From Gemmatimonadaceae bacterium (lineage in GTDB: Bacteria > Gemmatimonadota > Gemmatimonadetes > Gemmatimonadales > Gemmatimonadaceae): a DNA stretch of 64,000 nucleotides. The position numbers and the translations under genes are program-made. The stretch's first letter is position 1, and every line of letters begins with the position of its first letter. A model generated the notes under the pieces. That model made no database searches and was not told where the DNA came from. It saw only the letters and a list, made by a program, of their open reading frames with translations. Positions 20,837-29,566 of the stretch are shown here, one piece after another. The stretch covers positions 129,995 to 193,994 of the forward strand of contig JADZDM010000002.1 of the NCBI GenBank assembly GCA_020851035.1, read 5' to 3'.

Positions 20837-21732
20837 CAGGCGGCCGTGCGCAGGAACTCGCGCCGCAGGAGGTAGTCGAACAGCACCCGGTCGAGGGGCA
20901 TCGAGGTGTCGACGAGGGAGTAGTCGACGCGCGCGCCACCCAGCCGCGCACGCATCGCCGCGACATGTGCGTCCATCGCCGCCACGTACCGCGCCCGCAG
21001 CGCGGCGGGGCTCACCGCCATGCGCTCGCCGCTCTCGAGGTCGCGGAACGTCGTCGCCCCGTCGAAGGGAAAGGAGCGCTCGGCTGCATCCAGCACCTGC
21101 ATCACGATCACGTCGTGGCCGGCGCCCGTGAGCGGCGCGAGCGCGCGCGAGACGTCATCGACCGGCTCGTAGAGGTCCGACAGCAGCACGAACACCCCGC
21201 GGCGCGGCTGCGACTGCGCGACGGTCAGCAGCGGTCGCGCGAGCGTCCCCCTGCCGGACGCGGTCGCGCGCCCGAGCGCGTGGAGGATGTTCGGCAGGTG
21301 CCGCGCCGCCGGCGGCACGATCTCGCGCAGGGCATCGCCGGCGAAGGTGACCAGGCCCACGCGGTCGCGCTGCCGGCGCGAGAACCAGGCCAGCGTCGCC
21401 GCCACCAGGCGGGCATACGCCAGCTTCGTGATCCCGCCGTGCCCGAACCCCATCGACGCCGACACGTCGAGCAGGATCGTGAAGTTGGTGTTGGTCTCCG
21501 ACTCGTAGGTCTTGACGTAGGTGCGTTCGGTGCGCGCATACACCCGCCAGTCCACGCGCCGGATGTCGTCCCCCGGGGCATACGGCCGGTGCTCGGCGAA
21601 GTCGGTGGACACGCCGAGGTGCGGGGAGCGGTGCAGCCCCGCGATGAACCCGTCCACGACCCAGCGCGCCACCAGCTCCAGGTTGCCGATGCGCGCCAGC
21701 GTGGCAGGATCCATCTGCAGCGGCGTGCTCAC
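20836..21732 (-). CDS. DUF58 domain protein (vWA-like MoxR partner)
   Basis: This 298-residue cytoplasmic protein carries the DUF58 signature around residues 40-70 (HRPYAPGDDIRRVDWRVYAR) and a vWA-like MIDAS loop (ILLDVSASMGFG, an exact DxSxS). DUF58 proteins are the usual partners of MoxR AAA+ ATPases and are thought to bind metal or client proteins during chaperoning. The gene overlaps the MoxR gene by four bases upstream and the BatA-like gene by one base downstream, so all three are translated together. Length and domain content match the family norm. Confidence 0.88.
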   Translation of the reverse strand: MSTPLQMDPATLARIGNLELVARWVVDGFIAGLHRSPHLGVSTDFAEHRPYAPGDDIRRVDWRVYARTERTYVKTYESETNTNFTILLDVSASMGFGHGGITKLAYARLVAATLAWFSRRQRDRVGLVTFAGDALREIVPPAARHLPNILHALGRATASGRGTLARPLLTVAQSQPRRGVFVLLSDLYEPVDDVSRALAPLTGAGHDVIVMQVLDAAERSFPFDGATTFRDLESGERMAVSPAALRARYVAAMDAHVAAMRARLGGARVDYSLVDTSMPLDRVLFDYLLRREFLRTAA

Positions 21733-22760
21733 GCCACGCCCGCCCGCGGCCGCGGCACCGACGCCAGCAGGATCTCGACCAGTGCGTCGGTGGTGACCTT
21801 CTCGGCCTGCGCATGGAAGTTGAGCAGGATGCGATGCCGCAGCACCGGTGCCGCGAGTGCGGCGATGTCGTCGAAGCCCACATGGTAGCGGCCGTGCATC
21901 AGCGCCCGCGCCTTGCCGCCGAGCACGAGGTACTGCGCGGCCCGCACCGACGCGCCGTAACTCACCCAGTCGCGCACCTGCGGCGGGGCCAGCGGCGACT
22001 CCGGGCGCGTCGCGCGCACCAGGTGCACCGCGTAGCGCGCCACCGCCTCCGCCACCGGCACCCGCCGCACGAGCTGCTGGTACGCCACGATCTCCGCCGC
22101 CGTCATCACGCGCCGGAAGTCGTGGCGCTGCACGGCGGTCGTCTGCTGCACCACGGTGAGCTCCTCGTCCTCCGTGAGGTAGCCCACCATCACCTGGAAC
22201 ATGAAGCGGTCGAGCTGCGCCTCGGGCAGCGGGTAGGTCCCCTCCAGCTCGATCGGGTTCTGCGTCGCGAAGACGAAGAACGGCGGCTCGAGCGGGTACG
22301 TGCGGCCCTGCACCGTCACGCGCCGCTCCTGCATCGCTTCCAGCAGCGCGGCCTGCGTCTTGGGTGGCGTGCGGTTCACCTCGTCGGCCAGCAGGATGTT
22401 CGTGAACAGCGGGCCGGGCACGAACGCCATCCGCCGCCGCCCGGTCTCGGCATCCTCCTGGATGATGTCGGTGCCGGTGATGTCGCTCGGCATCAGGTCC
22501 GGCGTGAACTGCACCCGCGCGAACTGCAGGTCCAGCACCTGCGCCAGCGTGTGCACGAGCAGCGTCTTGGCCAGCCCGGGCACGCCGATGATCAGGCAGT
22601 TGCCGCCGGCGAAGAGGGCGATGAGCGCCTGCTCGATCACCGCCTCCTGCCCCACGATCAGCTTGCGCAGCTCGGCCATGATCGCGGCGCGGCCGTCGCG
22701 CAGGCGGGCGGCAAGAGCGATGTCGTCCACGGGGGTGGCGTCGGTGCGAGGGACGGTCAT
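21729..22760 (-). CDS. MoxR-family AAA+ ATPase
   Basis: This 343-residue ATPase has a Walker A variant typical of MoxR (GVPGLAKTLL), a Walker B (ILLADEVNRTPPKTQ), sensor 1 (FVFATQNPIELEGTYPLPEA) and a C-terminal lid. MoxR proteins assemble as hexamers and act as chaperones for vWA-domain clients; the client here is very likely the DUF58 and BatA/vWA proteins of the same operon. It follows the DUF4159 gene by 2 nt and overlaps the DUF58 gene by 4 nt. The family assignment is firm; its physiological task in this organism is inferred. Confidence 0.93.
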   Translation of the reverse strand: MTVPRTDATPVDDIALAARLRDGRAAIMAELRKLIVGQEAVIEQALIALFAGGNCLIIGVPGLAKTLLVHTLAQVLDLQFARVQFTPDLMPSDITGTDIIQEDAETGRRRMAFVPGPLFTNILLADEVNRTPPKTQAALLEAMQERRVTVQGRTYPLEPPFFVFATQNPIELEGTYPLPEAQLDRFMFQVMVGYLTEDEELTVVQQTTAVQRHDFRRVMTAAEIVAYQQLVRRVPVAEAVARYAVHLVRATRPESPLAPPQVRDWVSYGASVRAAQYLVLGGKARALMHGRYHVGFDDIAALAAPVLRHRILLNFHAQAEKVTTDALVEILLASVPRPRAGVA

Positions 22761-22762
22761 GG

Positions 22763-23515
22763 TCAGTGAGTGAGGGCGTAGACGACGTAGTTCACCGCGA
22801 GCTTGTACGCCTCGTTGGTGAGCGAGACCGGGAGCAGGCCTTGGTCGGAGAACTCCATGTAGTCACCGATGTCGTTGTTGAAGTTGGCCACCATCACCAG
22901 CCGCTTCGACGGGTCATTGTCCTCGTACGCCCCCCAGAACTCGGAGGCCACGCCGAAGTTCGGGTGCGACATCTCGAGTTTCTCGATGCGGAAGAACGAG
23001 TCGAAGATCGCGTGCGACGCGTCGAGCTTCACCGGCACCAGCGTCGGGAACGCCTCGCGCCACTTCTCCTCGAAGTTCTGCCAGTGCCGGCCCGCGAAGT
23101 CGTCGAAGATGATGAAGCCGCCCTTGTGCACGTACGCGCGCACCCCGGCCAGTTCCGCCGGCGTCATCGTCCAGAAGCCCGGCTCCGACACGTACGCCAC
23201 CGGATAGGTGAAGAGCGCCGTGTCGGCGAACGAGAGGATGCTGGTGCCCTCGAGCTGCGGCCGGATCGTCGACACCTCGTCGAGGATCTTCATCAGGTGC
23301 GTCTCGGAGGTGGGATAGTCGTGGTCCCACTTGAGGTCGCGCCCGCCGCCGAGGGGCGTGAACTTGACGCGCAGGAAGGTGAAGCGGCCGGTGTACTGGG
23401 CGTTCTTGCTCGGCGTCTCCCCAGGCGAGCCGCGGCGGAACCGCTGGGCCGGCAGGGCCAGCAGCGGCAGCACCAGCAGGCCGGCGATCCACCAGCGCAG
23501 GCGGCGACGGGTCAT
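22763..23515 (-). CDS. DUF4159 domain protein, exported
   Basis: This 250-residue protein has an N-terminal membrane/signal helix (WWIAGLLVLPLLALPAQRF) followed by a DUF4159 domain that resembles a class I glutamine amidotransferase-like or ThuA-like fold. Diagnostic segments include DHDYPTSETHLM, GGFIIFDDF and NFNNDIGDYMEFS. No catalytic Cys is seen in the expected nucleophile elbow, so it is probably a binding or scaffolding module. DUF4159 genes are frequently linked to MoxR operons. It overlaps the upstream TPR gene by 4 nt and lies 2 nt before moxR. Confidence 0.85.
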   Translation of the reverse strand: MTRRRLRWWIAGLLVLPLLALPAQRFRRGSPGETPSKNAQYTGRFTFLRVKFTPLGGGRDLKWDHDYPTSETHLMKILDEVSTIRPQLEGTSILSFADTALFTYPVAYVSEPGFWTMTPAELAGVRAYVHKGGFIIFDDFAGRHWQNFEEKWREAFPTLVPVKLDASHAIFDSFFRIEKLEMSHPNFGVASEFWGAYEDNDPSKRLVMVANFNNDIGDYMEFSDQGLLPVSLTNEAYKLAVNYVVYALTH

Positions 23516-26193
23516 GGGGCCCTCCCGGGGGCGCGGAGACGGAGCAGCAGGTCCTGGGCTGCCTCGAAGGTGGGGGCGAGGTCGAGGGCGCGCAGCACCT
23601 CGCGTCGCGCGGCGGTGCGGTCGCCTGCCCCGTCGAGTGCCAGTGCCAGCTGATAGTACGCACCGGCGCGATCGGCGGGACCGAGTGCCAGCACGGCGCG
23701 CCGCGCACGGATCGAGGCGGGCCAGGCGGCGCGGGCGTAGGCCAGCGAGCCCAGGTGCACCTGCGTCGCCGCATCGAACGGGTCGATGGCCGTCGCGCGT
23801 TCCAGCGCCGCCACCGCCAGGGCGGTGTCGGCCGTGGCCTCCGCCAGCCGGGCGAGGGTCAGGTTCTCCTCGATCGCATCGCCGTTCTGCTCCGTGAGGC
23901 GCGTGAGTGTCCGGATCGCGGCGGCGGTGTCACCGAGTGCAAGGCTGGCGGTGGCCAGCAGGTGGTATCCGCTCCCCGCGTCCGCCCAGCCCGGGAAGAG
24001 GCTGATGGCACGGGTGGCGGCGGGCACCACGGCGTGCCAGTCGCGGCGCTGGGCGGCGGCGGCGGCGGCCGTCATGACCTCGCGGAACGTCCCGCCGACA
24101 CTGAGTGCACTGTCACCGGATTCGTCGGGAATGAGTGCACTGTCACCGGTTTTCGCAGCGGGATCGCGAGGGGTGGCCTGCACGGCGCCGAACTCGCGGG
24201 CGAACTTCGCGCGGAACCAGCGGTCGAAGGTGGCGTCGAGCGAGTCGGGGGTGAGGCCGTACACTGCCTGCATCAGCGCCGGCGTGGCGCCGCCGGCGCG
24301 GTAGCCGGTGAGCAGCGCACGCAGGCCATCCACGCCGCGCCGCTGCTCCAGCATCTCGAAGACGTACGCGGACAGGGCGTACGACAGGATCACTTCCTCG
24401 CCGAAGCGGGGGTGCACGAAGCCGTCGTTGAGGCGGCTGACCGGCTGCAGCCGGCCGGCGGCGTAGGCGGCGATGAGGGTCGGCGTCGCCCCGCCGCCCC
24501 AGTCCGGCCGCGCACGCCGTTCCTCGTGCACCGAGAGCCCCTCCGACACCCAGCGCGGCACCCGGTTCGCGGTGGCACCGAGCGTGATGGTGTGCGCGAA
24601 CTCGTGCCAGAGCACGGCGCCCCAGTTGAACGCACCGCGCGGCCGGGCCGGCGGCGCGTCGATGGCGAGCACGTTCCCGAAGGCCACGCCGAGGGCACCC
24701 AGACCAGCCAGCCCCACGGCGCGCACGCTGAAGTCGGCGTGGCTCCGGAAGAACTCCACACGCACCCGGCCGTCGGGCTGGAAGCCGTAGCGGGACGTGA
24801 GCGCCGCGTATGCCGCCTCCGCCAACGGCGACGCGTAGAGTGCCATCAGCTCCGCATCGTCCCGCTCGACCACCAGGTCGAAGTGCGGCGTCGCGACAAT
24901 GCGGGCGGTCGCGAAGGCATCCAGCAGGTCGAGGGTGTTCTTCACCCACACGTCATACGGATCCAGCGCGAAGGCCCGGTCGAGCGCCGCGCGCCCCGCC
25001 ACCACGTCGCCGGTGCGCAGCAGGTTGATGCCGAGCAGAGCGAGGGCGCGGGCATCGCGCGGATCGCGGGCCACCCCCGCGCGAGCGAACGTCACCGCAT
25101 CGGCATACAGCCGGTTGCGTGCCGACACCTCCGCCAGCTCCACTTCGGCCGCGGCCGACCCGGGCAGCCGCCGGTGCGCCTGCGCAAGCGCCACGCGGTG
25201 GCCCACCGTGTCGTTCGCGATCCAGCGCGCCGCCGCGATCGCCACCAGCGGCGCCGGCGCCACACTGTCCAGCACCAGCCCGCGCCGCGCCTGCGCCACG
25301 GCATCGTCGTACCGCTCGGCGTCGACCAGGCGGCGTGCCGCAAGCGCGTGCCCCACCGCACTCGACGGATTCACCGCCAGCAGCGTGGTGAGTGGATCGC
25401 GCGGCGTGCGACGCCCGTCGAAGGCGTCCAGCCGCACCAGCGCGGCCAGCGCGCGAGGATGGCGCGGATTCATGGCCAGCACCTGCTGGAGCGTCGCGCG
25501 CGCCTCGGCGCTGTTGTACTTCTCGAGGAACAGCTCAGCCAGCTCGGCACGCGCGTCCTGGCGCGCCGGCTCCAGTGCCAGCGCCCGATCGTAGAGCCGC
25601 AGCGCATCCTTGAAGCGCGGCGGGTCGGTGCGACCCAGCAGGCGCGCAGCGGCGGCCAGCGCATGTGCCTCGCCCGCCGTGCGCGGCGCCCCGCGAGCCT
25701 CCGCGACCGACAGCACACCTCGCAGCCGTGCGAGCGTGCTGTCGCCACCGCCACGTGCGTACTGCAGCCGCAGGCGTTCCACCCTCGCACGCAGCGAATC
25801 GGCCCCGCGGCCCGCGACGACCCACGAGGCATCCGCCGCGTCCAGGTCGCCCGTCTCCTCGTGCGCCATCCCGAGCGCACCAGCCACGGCGGGATCGCCG
25901 CGCCACCGCGCGCTGCGCTCCACCGCCTCATGGGCGCGCCCCAGCGCCACGAGCGCACGCACGAGCACCACGGCGTGCGCAGGCGTCAGCGCCGTGCCAC
26001 CGGGCCCCGTGGCTGCGGCAGCGACGGCCGCGGTGTAGTCACCGCGCCCAAGCAGCGACGTCGCATCGGTGCGCGGCGCCGCCGTGGTGCGCACTGCCGG
26101 CTGCGCGACCAGCGGCGCGGCGACGATCGACGCACACCACAACACCCATGACAGGCATGCGATCTGCCCCGCGTGCTGCACGGGCTGCCTCAT
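23512..26193 (-). CDS. Exported TPR protein with a gluzincin-type (HEFAH) peptidase domain
   Basis: This 893-residue protein starts with a signal peptide (LSWVLWCASIVAAPLVAQ). TPR-like helical repeats cover about residues 40-440. A peptidase-MA-like domain holds HEFAH (HExxH) near residue 530, and a downstream E in WVSEGLSVHEE could be the third zinc ligand. A second TPR block forms the C-terminus. Between peptidase and C-terminal TPR, around residues 680-700, the frame reads through two copies of the dispersed GTGACAGTGCAC repeat, giving GDSAL twice at a 10-residue spacing. The gene overlaps both neighbours by 4 nt, inside the MoxR operon. It probably trims or recognises envelope proteins; the substrate is unknown. 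Confidence 0.8.
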   Translation of the reverse strand: MRQPVQHAGQIACLSWVLWCASIVAAPLVAQPAVRTTAAPRTDATSLLGRGDYTAAVAAAATGPGGTALTPAHAVVLVRALVALGRAHEAVERSARWRGDPAVAGALGMAHEETGDLDAADASWVVAGRGADSLRARVERLRLQYARGGGDSTLARLRGVLSVAEARGAPRTAGEAHALAAAARLLGRTDPPRFKDALRLYDRALALEPARQDARAELAELFLEKYNSAEARATLQQVLAMNPRHPRALAALVRLDAFDGRRTPRDPLTTLLAVNPSSAVGHALAARRLVDAERYDDAVAQARRGLVLDSVAPAPLVAIAAARWIANDTVGHRVALAQAHRRLPGSAAAEVELAEVSARNRLYADAVTFARAGVARDPRDARALALLGINLLRTGDVVAGRAALDRAFALDPYDVWVKNTLDLLDAFATARIVATPHFDLVVERDDAELMALYASPLAEAAYAALTSRYGFQPDGRVRVEFFRSHADFSVRAVGLAGLGALGVAFGNVLAIDAPPARPRGAFNWGAVLWHEFAHTITLGATANRVPRWVSEGLSVHEERRARPDWGGGATPTLIAAYAAGRLQPVSRLNDGFVHPRFGEEVILSYALSAYVFEMLEQRRGVDGLRALLTGYRAGGATPALMQAVYGLTPDSLDATFDRWFRAKFAREFGAVQATPRDPAAKTGDSALIPDESGDSALSVGGTFREVMTAAAAAAQRRDWHAVVPAATRAISLFPGWADAGSGYHLLATASLALGDTAAAIRTLTRLTEQNGDAIEENLTLARLAEATADTALAVAALERATAIDPFDAATQVHLGSLAYARAAWPASIRARRAVLALGPADRAGAYYQLALALDGAGDRTAARREVLRALDLAPTFEAAQDLLLRLRAPGRAP
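24103..24152. repeat. Two in-frame copies of the GTGACAGTGCAC repeat inside a coding gene
   Basis: Two 20-nt copies (cores at 24105-24116 and 24135-24146 in inverse form, GTGCACTGTCAC) lie exactly 30 nt apart within the TPR-peptidase gene. The spacing keeps the frame and gives two GDSAL-containing peptides in a predicted linker. Confidence 0.9.
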
Positions 26194-27173
26194 GGTCTGT
26201 CCACCGGAGCCGCGCGCAGCACGCGCGTCCGTTCCACCAGCTCCACGATCAGCGGCTCGAGGGCATCGAGGTAGACCTCCTCCGTCATCGTGGCCCGTCT
26301 CGCGCGCAATGCGTCGATGCGCGCCTGCACCTCGGCACGCGCCGCGAGCGCGGCCGCGACGGCCGGGCTCCCTCCCGCGCGGGCCGCCGGTCCGGCGGCA
26401 AGGAAGAACCCACGCGCCCGGGCGCCATCGGCACCATCCTCGAGCAGGGCGTGTTCCGTCGCCAGGAGCCCGCCACTCGTGAACACCTGCTCCACCTCGT
26501 GCGTCGCATACGTGTAGGCCTCGAGCAGCGACACGCGTCCATCCTTGTCGGCATCGGCCACGTCGGTGGTGAGCGCACGCACGAACGGGCCCGGGAAGAG
26601 CGTCTCGTTCTGCTCGCGCGCGCTCTTCGTGGCGGTGAGGATGATGCGGCGGGGGCCGGCAAGCTCGGTGGCGAACTCCCCGCTGGCGCTGCCCGTGTGC
26701 ACGAAGACCAGCTGCGGCGCCGACGCCGGACCCAGCACCCGCGCGAAGTCGGCGGGCGACATGTCCGGCCCCGGCAGGTTCACCCGGGTGTCACCGGTGA
26801 GCGATGAGCCGTGCGCCATCAGCACCACGACCAGCCGGTCCGCCGCGGTGAGCCGGCGCGCCAGGGCACCGAGCACCCGCTCGATGGTGGCCCGCGTCGA
26901 GCGACCGTGCACACGTCCGGCGTCGCGCAGCGAGTCAGCCTCCAGCACCACCACCCGTGCGGCAGGAATGCCATGGCGTTCGGCGGCCGCCGTGGCGAGC
27001 GCCATCGCCATGCCGTGCCATTCCGTGACGATGCGCGCCTCACCGCCAAGGCCCGCGATGATCACCAGGTGCGTCTCGCCGGTGGCCTGCGCCCGCAGCG
27101 GGTGCCCGGCTGACAGCAGCGCCAATACCATGGCGAGCGGGCGCAGGCGTCGGCGCGACGGCGCGCGCGTCAT
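26190..27173 (-). CDS. Caspase/legumain-like fold protein lacking the catalytic cysteine
   Basis: This 327-residue exported protein has a signal peptide (LAMVLALLSAGHPLRAQ). It has the layout of clan CD (caspase or C13) domains: a central strand with the His motif (VVLMAHGSS) and a following strand (QLVFVHTGSASGEF) where the nucleophilic Cys would normally sit. There is no Cys anywhere in the sequence, so it cannot act as a cysteine peptidase. An EF-hand-like calcium loop follows (DADKDGRVSLLE). It is probably a binding pseudoenzyme. ATG 27173 overlaps the upstream vWA gene's stop (ATGA); the longer frame to 27203 is rejected for lack of a signal-like start. Confidence 0.68.
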   Translation of the reverse strand: MTRAPSRRRLRPLAMVLALLSAGHPLRAQATGETHLVIIAGLGGEARIVTEWHGMAMALATAAAERHGIPAARVVVLEADSLRDAGRVHGRSTRATIERVLGALARRLTAADRLVVVLMAHGSSLTGDTRVNLPGPDMSPADFARVLGPASAPQLVFVHTGSASGEFATELAGPRRIILTATKSAREQNETLFPGPFVRALTTDVADADKDGRVSLLEAYTYATHEVEQVFTSGGLLATEHALLEDGADGARARGFFLAAGPAARAGGSPAVAAALAARAEVQARIDALRARRATMTEEVYLDALEPLIVELVERTRVLRAAPVDRP

Positions 27174-29464
27174 GCCAACCCCCGGCGGCGCCGCAGGACC
27201 CACTCCCCGGACAGCAGCAGCAGCACGAGCAGGAACACGGCCGGCGCATCCCAGAGATCCAGGCGGCGCACCTCAGTGGCGCCAGCGCGGCTGTAGGCCA
27301 GGTCCCGCGCCACCTCGGCGGCACGCGCCGGGGAGTAGGTGCGGCCGCCCGTCTCGCGCGCGAGCTGCTCGAGCAGCGCATCCCGTCGCTCGGCGCCGAA
27401 GTACTCGTCGATCGGCTCGGCAACGTTCACCCACGCCGGCGCGGCGCTCACCGTGTCGCTGCCGGACGCGGACGCGATGCGGATCGTGTGCAGCCCCGAC
27501 GCCGCCGGGATGAACGACGCGGCATACTCGCCATCCCGGTCGCCGGTCCAGTCGAGCGCGACCGACTGGCTCGCTCCGTCGGGTGCCAGCACCGTGGCCG
27601 TCACCGTGGCACCGTTGCGGCGCAGGAAGCCGCTGTCGCGCACGACGGCGCGCAGCGGGATGGCCTCGCCGGGCACGCCCTCGTCATCGGTGACGGGTTC
27701 CACCCGGTCCGGCACGTCGTTCAGCAGCCAGCGCAGCATCTGCCTCCACAGCACCTCGTGCGTGGAATCCTCCACCGCGATCGCGGCGTGCATCTGCCAG
27801 AGCCAGTCATCCTGCGACCCCAGCGCCAGCACGCGGCCCCGCCCGTAACGCTGCGCCACCAGCAGCGGGCGCGTGAGGCCAAGCTCCTCGGCACGTCCCT
27901 GCAGCAGCACGGTGGCACCCGGCTTGGCGCGCGTCAGCAGGTTGACGGTCGTCAGTGGTGGCAGCGTGCGCCAGCGTGCCGACACCAGCGAGTCGGAGCC
28001 CGAGAGCTGGAGCGCCGGATGCCGCAGCCCCTCGGCCGTCGCGATCGCCTTCATCTCGACCAGCCTGTCGTTCTCGGCGCGCGTGCTGGCCTCGATGTCC
28101 ACGGGCGAGACGTCCGCGAGGGCGGTGCCGGCATAGCCCCCCTCGCCGAACGACGCGCGTCCGCCGAGCAGCAGCAAGCCGCCGCCACGTTCTCCGACGA
28201 ACTCGCGCAGCATCTGCATCTGGTCGCCGCTGAAGAACGAGGCTTCGATGGAGCCGAGCACGATCGCGCGGTACCGGAACAGCTCCGCGCGCGACGACGG
28301 GAAGCCGTTCACCAGCTCGAGCGAGTCGTCCACGCCAAGCCGGAGGTACTTGTCCCGCGCCGATCGCAACAGCGTCACGAGCTGCAACTGCCGGTCGCCG
28401 TCCACGGCGCGGCGTGCGAACTTCAGCTCCGGCCGCGGCTCCCCTTCCACGTACAACACCTTCTCGCGCCGGTCATTCACCGAGACCATCGTCCGCCGCG
28501 CGTTGTTCTCGGCCACCAGCTCACCGGCCTGCGGCGGCACGCGCACCGTCAGCACACGGGCGCCGGGTTCGGGCACCGGCACGCGCAACCGCACCGGCGT
28601 CGCCTCGCCATCACGCGAGAGGCGCACCGACGCCGTGGCGACGACCCGCGCCGAGTCTTCCACCACCACCGGCAGCACCACGCCACTGTACCCCCGGTGC
28701 GTGATCACCACGTCCACCAGCACCGTGGCGTTCCGCAATGCATGGCGCGGTGCGGCCACCTCGGCCACCTCGATGTCGCGCGCGAACCGCGTGCTCCCGA
28801 GCCCCACCGGGTAGACCGGCACGCCGCGGGCGCGCAGCGTCGCGAGCTGGTCGGCGATGGATGGCGCGCCCGAGACGGTACCGCCGTTCTCTGCACCATC
28901 GGTGAGCACGACCACGCCCGACAGTGGCGTGCCGGCGAGGTCGTCCTCCACCCGCGCGATGGCGGCGAGGAGCCGTGTGCGCGTCCCGTCGAAGGCGAGC
29001 GCCGCGACGGATGGCACGCGCCCCGTCCCGCTGGTGCGGTACACGCGCACCTGGTTGCGCGCCGCGAGCGCGCGGAGGAGGGCGCTGTCCGGACCGCCGG
29101 CCAGCGTGCGGACCTGTGCCGCGCGCGCGCCATCGTTCACATCGGCAATCCGCATCGAGCGGGAGTCGTCCACCAGCACCGCGACCACGTTGCGCTGCGG
29201 AAGCGCCTCCGCCACCACCAGCACCGGCCGGCAGAGGCACCAGGCCAGCACCGCCACTGCCCCGGTGCGCAGGCCGGCGAGGGTGAGCCGTGTACCGAGC
29301 GGGATCGCGCGACCCGGGCGCAGTGAGACCGCGACGGCCAGCCCTGCGGCGAGCACCGCTGCGATGACCACCACCCACGCCGGTATCACCGGGTCGAACG
29401 CCACCGCACCACGCTCGAACGCGGCCGGCCGGTACTTGAGCAGGAACTCGACGACCGCGTCCAC
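27170..29464 (-). CDS. vWA-type membrane protein heading the MoxR operon
   Basis: This 764-residue protein has two N-terminal membrane helices (WVVVIAAVLAAGLAVAVSL and AGLRTGAVAVLAWCLCRPVL), a vWA-like domain with an altered MIDAS loop (VAVLVDDSRSMRIAD) and VVVLTDGAENGG, a beta-rich middle, a glutamine-amidotransferase-like region (about 360-480, with GGGLLLLGGRASFGEGG), and a final membrane helix (AVFLLVLLLLSGEWVL). Such proteins often precede BatA/DUF58 systems. It is the first gene of the overlapping set running to 15303. No promoter can be called with confidence in the 102-nt gap to the upstream metallo-hydrolase gene. Confidence 0.75.
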   Translation of the reverse strand: MDAVVEFLLKYRPAAFERGAVAFDPVIPAWVVVIAAVLAAGLAVAVSLRPGRAIPLGTRLTLAGLRTGAVAVLAWCLCRPVLVVAEALPQRNVVAVLVDDSRSMRIADVNDGARAAQVRTLAGGPDSALLRALAARNQVRVYRTSGTGRVPSVAALAFDGTRTRLLAAIARVEDDLAGTPLSGVVVLTDGAENGGTVSGAPSIADQLATLRARGVPVYPVGLGSTRFARDIEVAEVAAPRHALRNATVLVDVVITHRGYSGVVLPVVVEDSARVVATASVRLSRDGEATPVRLRVPVPEPGARVLTVRVPPQAGELVAENNARRTMVSVNDRREKVLYVEGEPRPELKFARRAVDGDRQLQLVTLLRSARDKYLRLGVDDSLELVNGFPSSRAELFRYRAIVLGSIEASFFSGDQMQMLREFVGERGGGLLLLGGRASFGEGGYAGTALADVSPVDIEASTRAENDRLVEMKAIATAEGLRHPALQLSGSDSLVSARWRTLPPLTTVNLLTRAKPGATVLLQGRAEELGLTRPLLVAQRYGRGRVLALGSQDDWLWQMHAAIAVEDSTHEVLWRQMLRWLLNDVPDRVEPVTDDEGVPGEAIPLRAVVRDSGFLRRNGATVTATVLAPDGASQSVALDWTGDRDGEYAASFIPAASGLHTIRIASASGSDTVSAAPAWVNVAEPIDEYFGAERRDALLEQLARETGGRTYSPARAAEVARDLAYSRAGATEVRRLDLWDAPAVFLLVLLLLSGEWVLRRRRGLA

Positions 29465-29566
29465 GGGGATGGAGAGACCTCGGGTTGGGCTGCTGTGTCT
29501 ACCGTGGGGGAACGCGGAAACGGCCGGCCGGGGTCCAACGCGGCCGGTGACGAAGGTTCCGACCCG

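Noticed and set aside
18704-20875. Long plus-strand frames over the BatA-like gene
   Set aside because: They mirror the real gene on the opposite strand; the protein would be an Arg/His/Gly-rich low-complexity chain.
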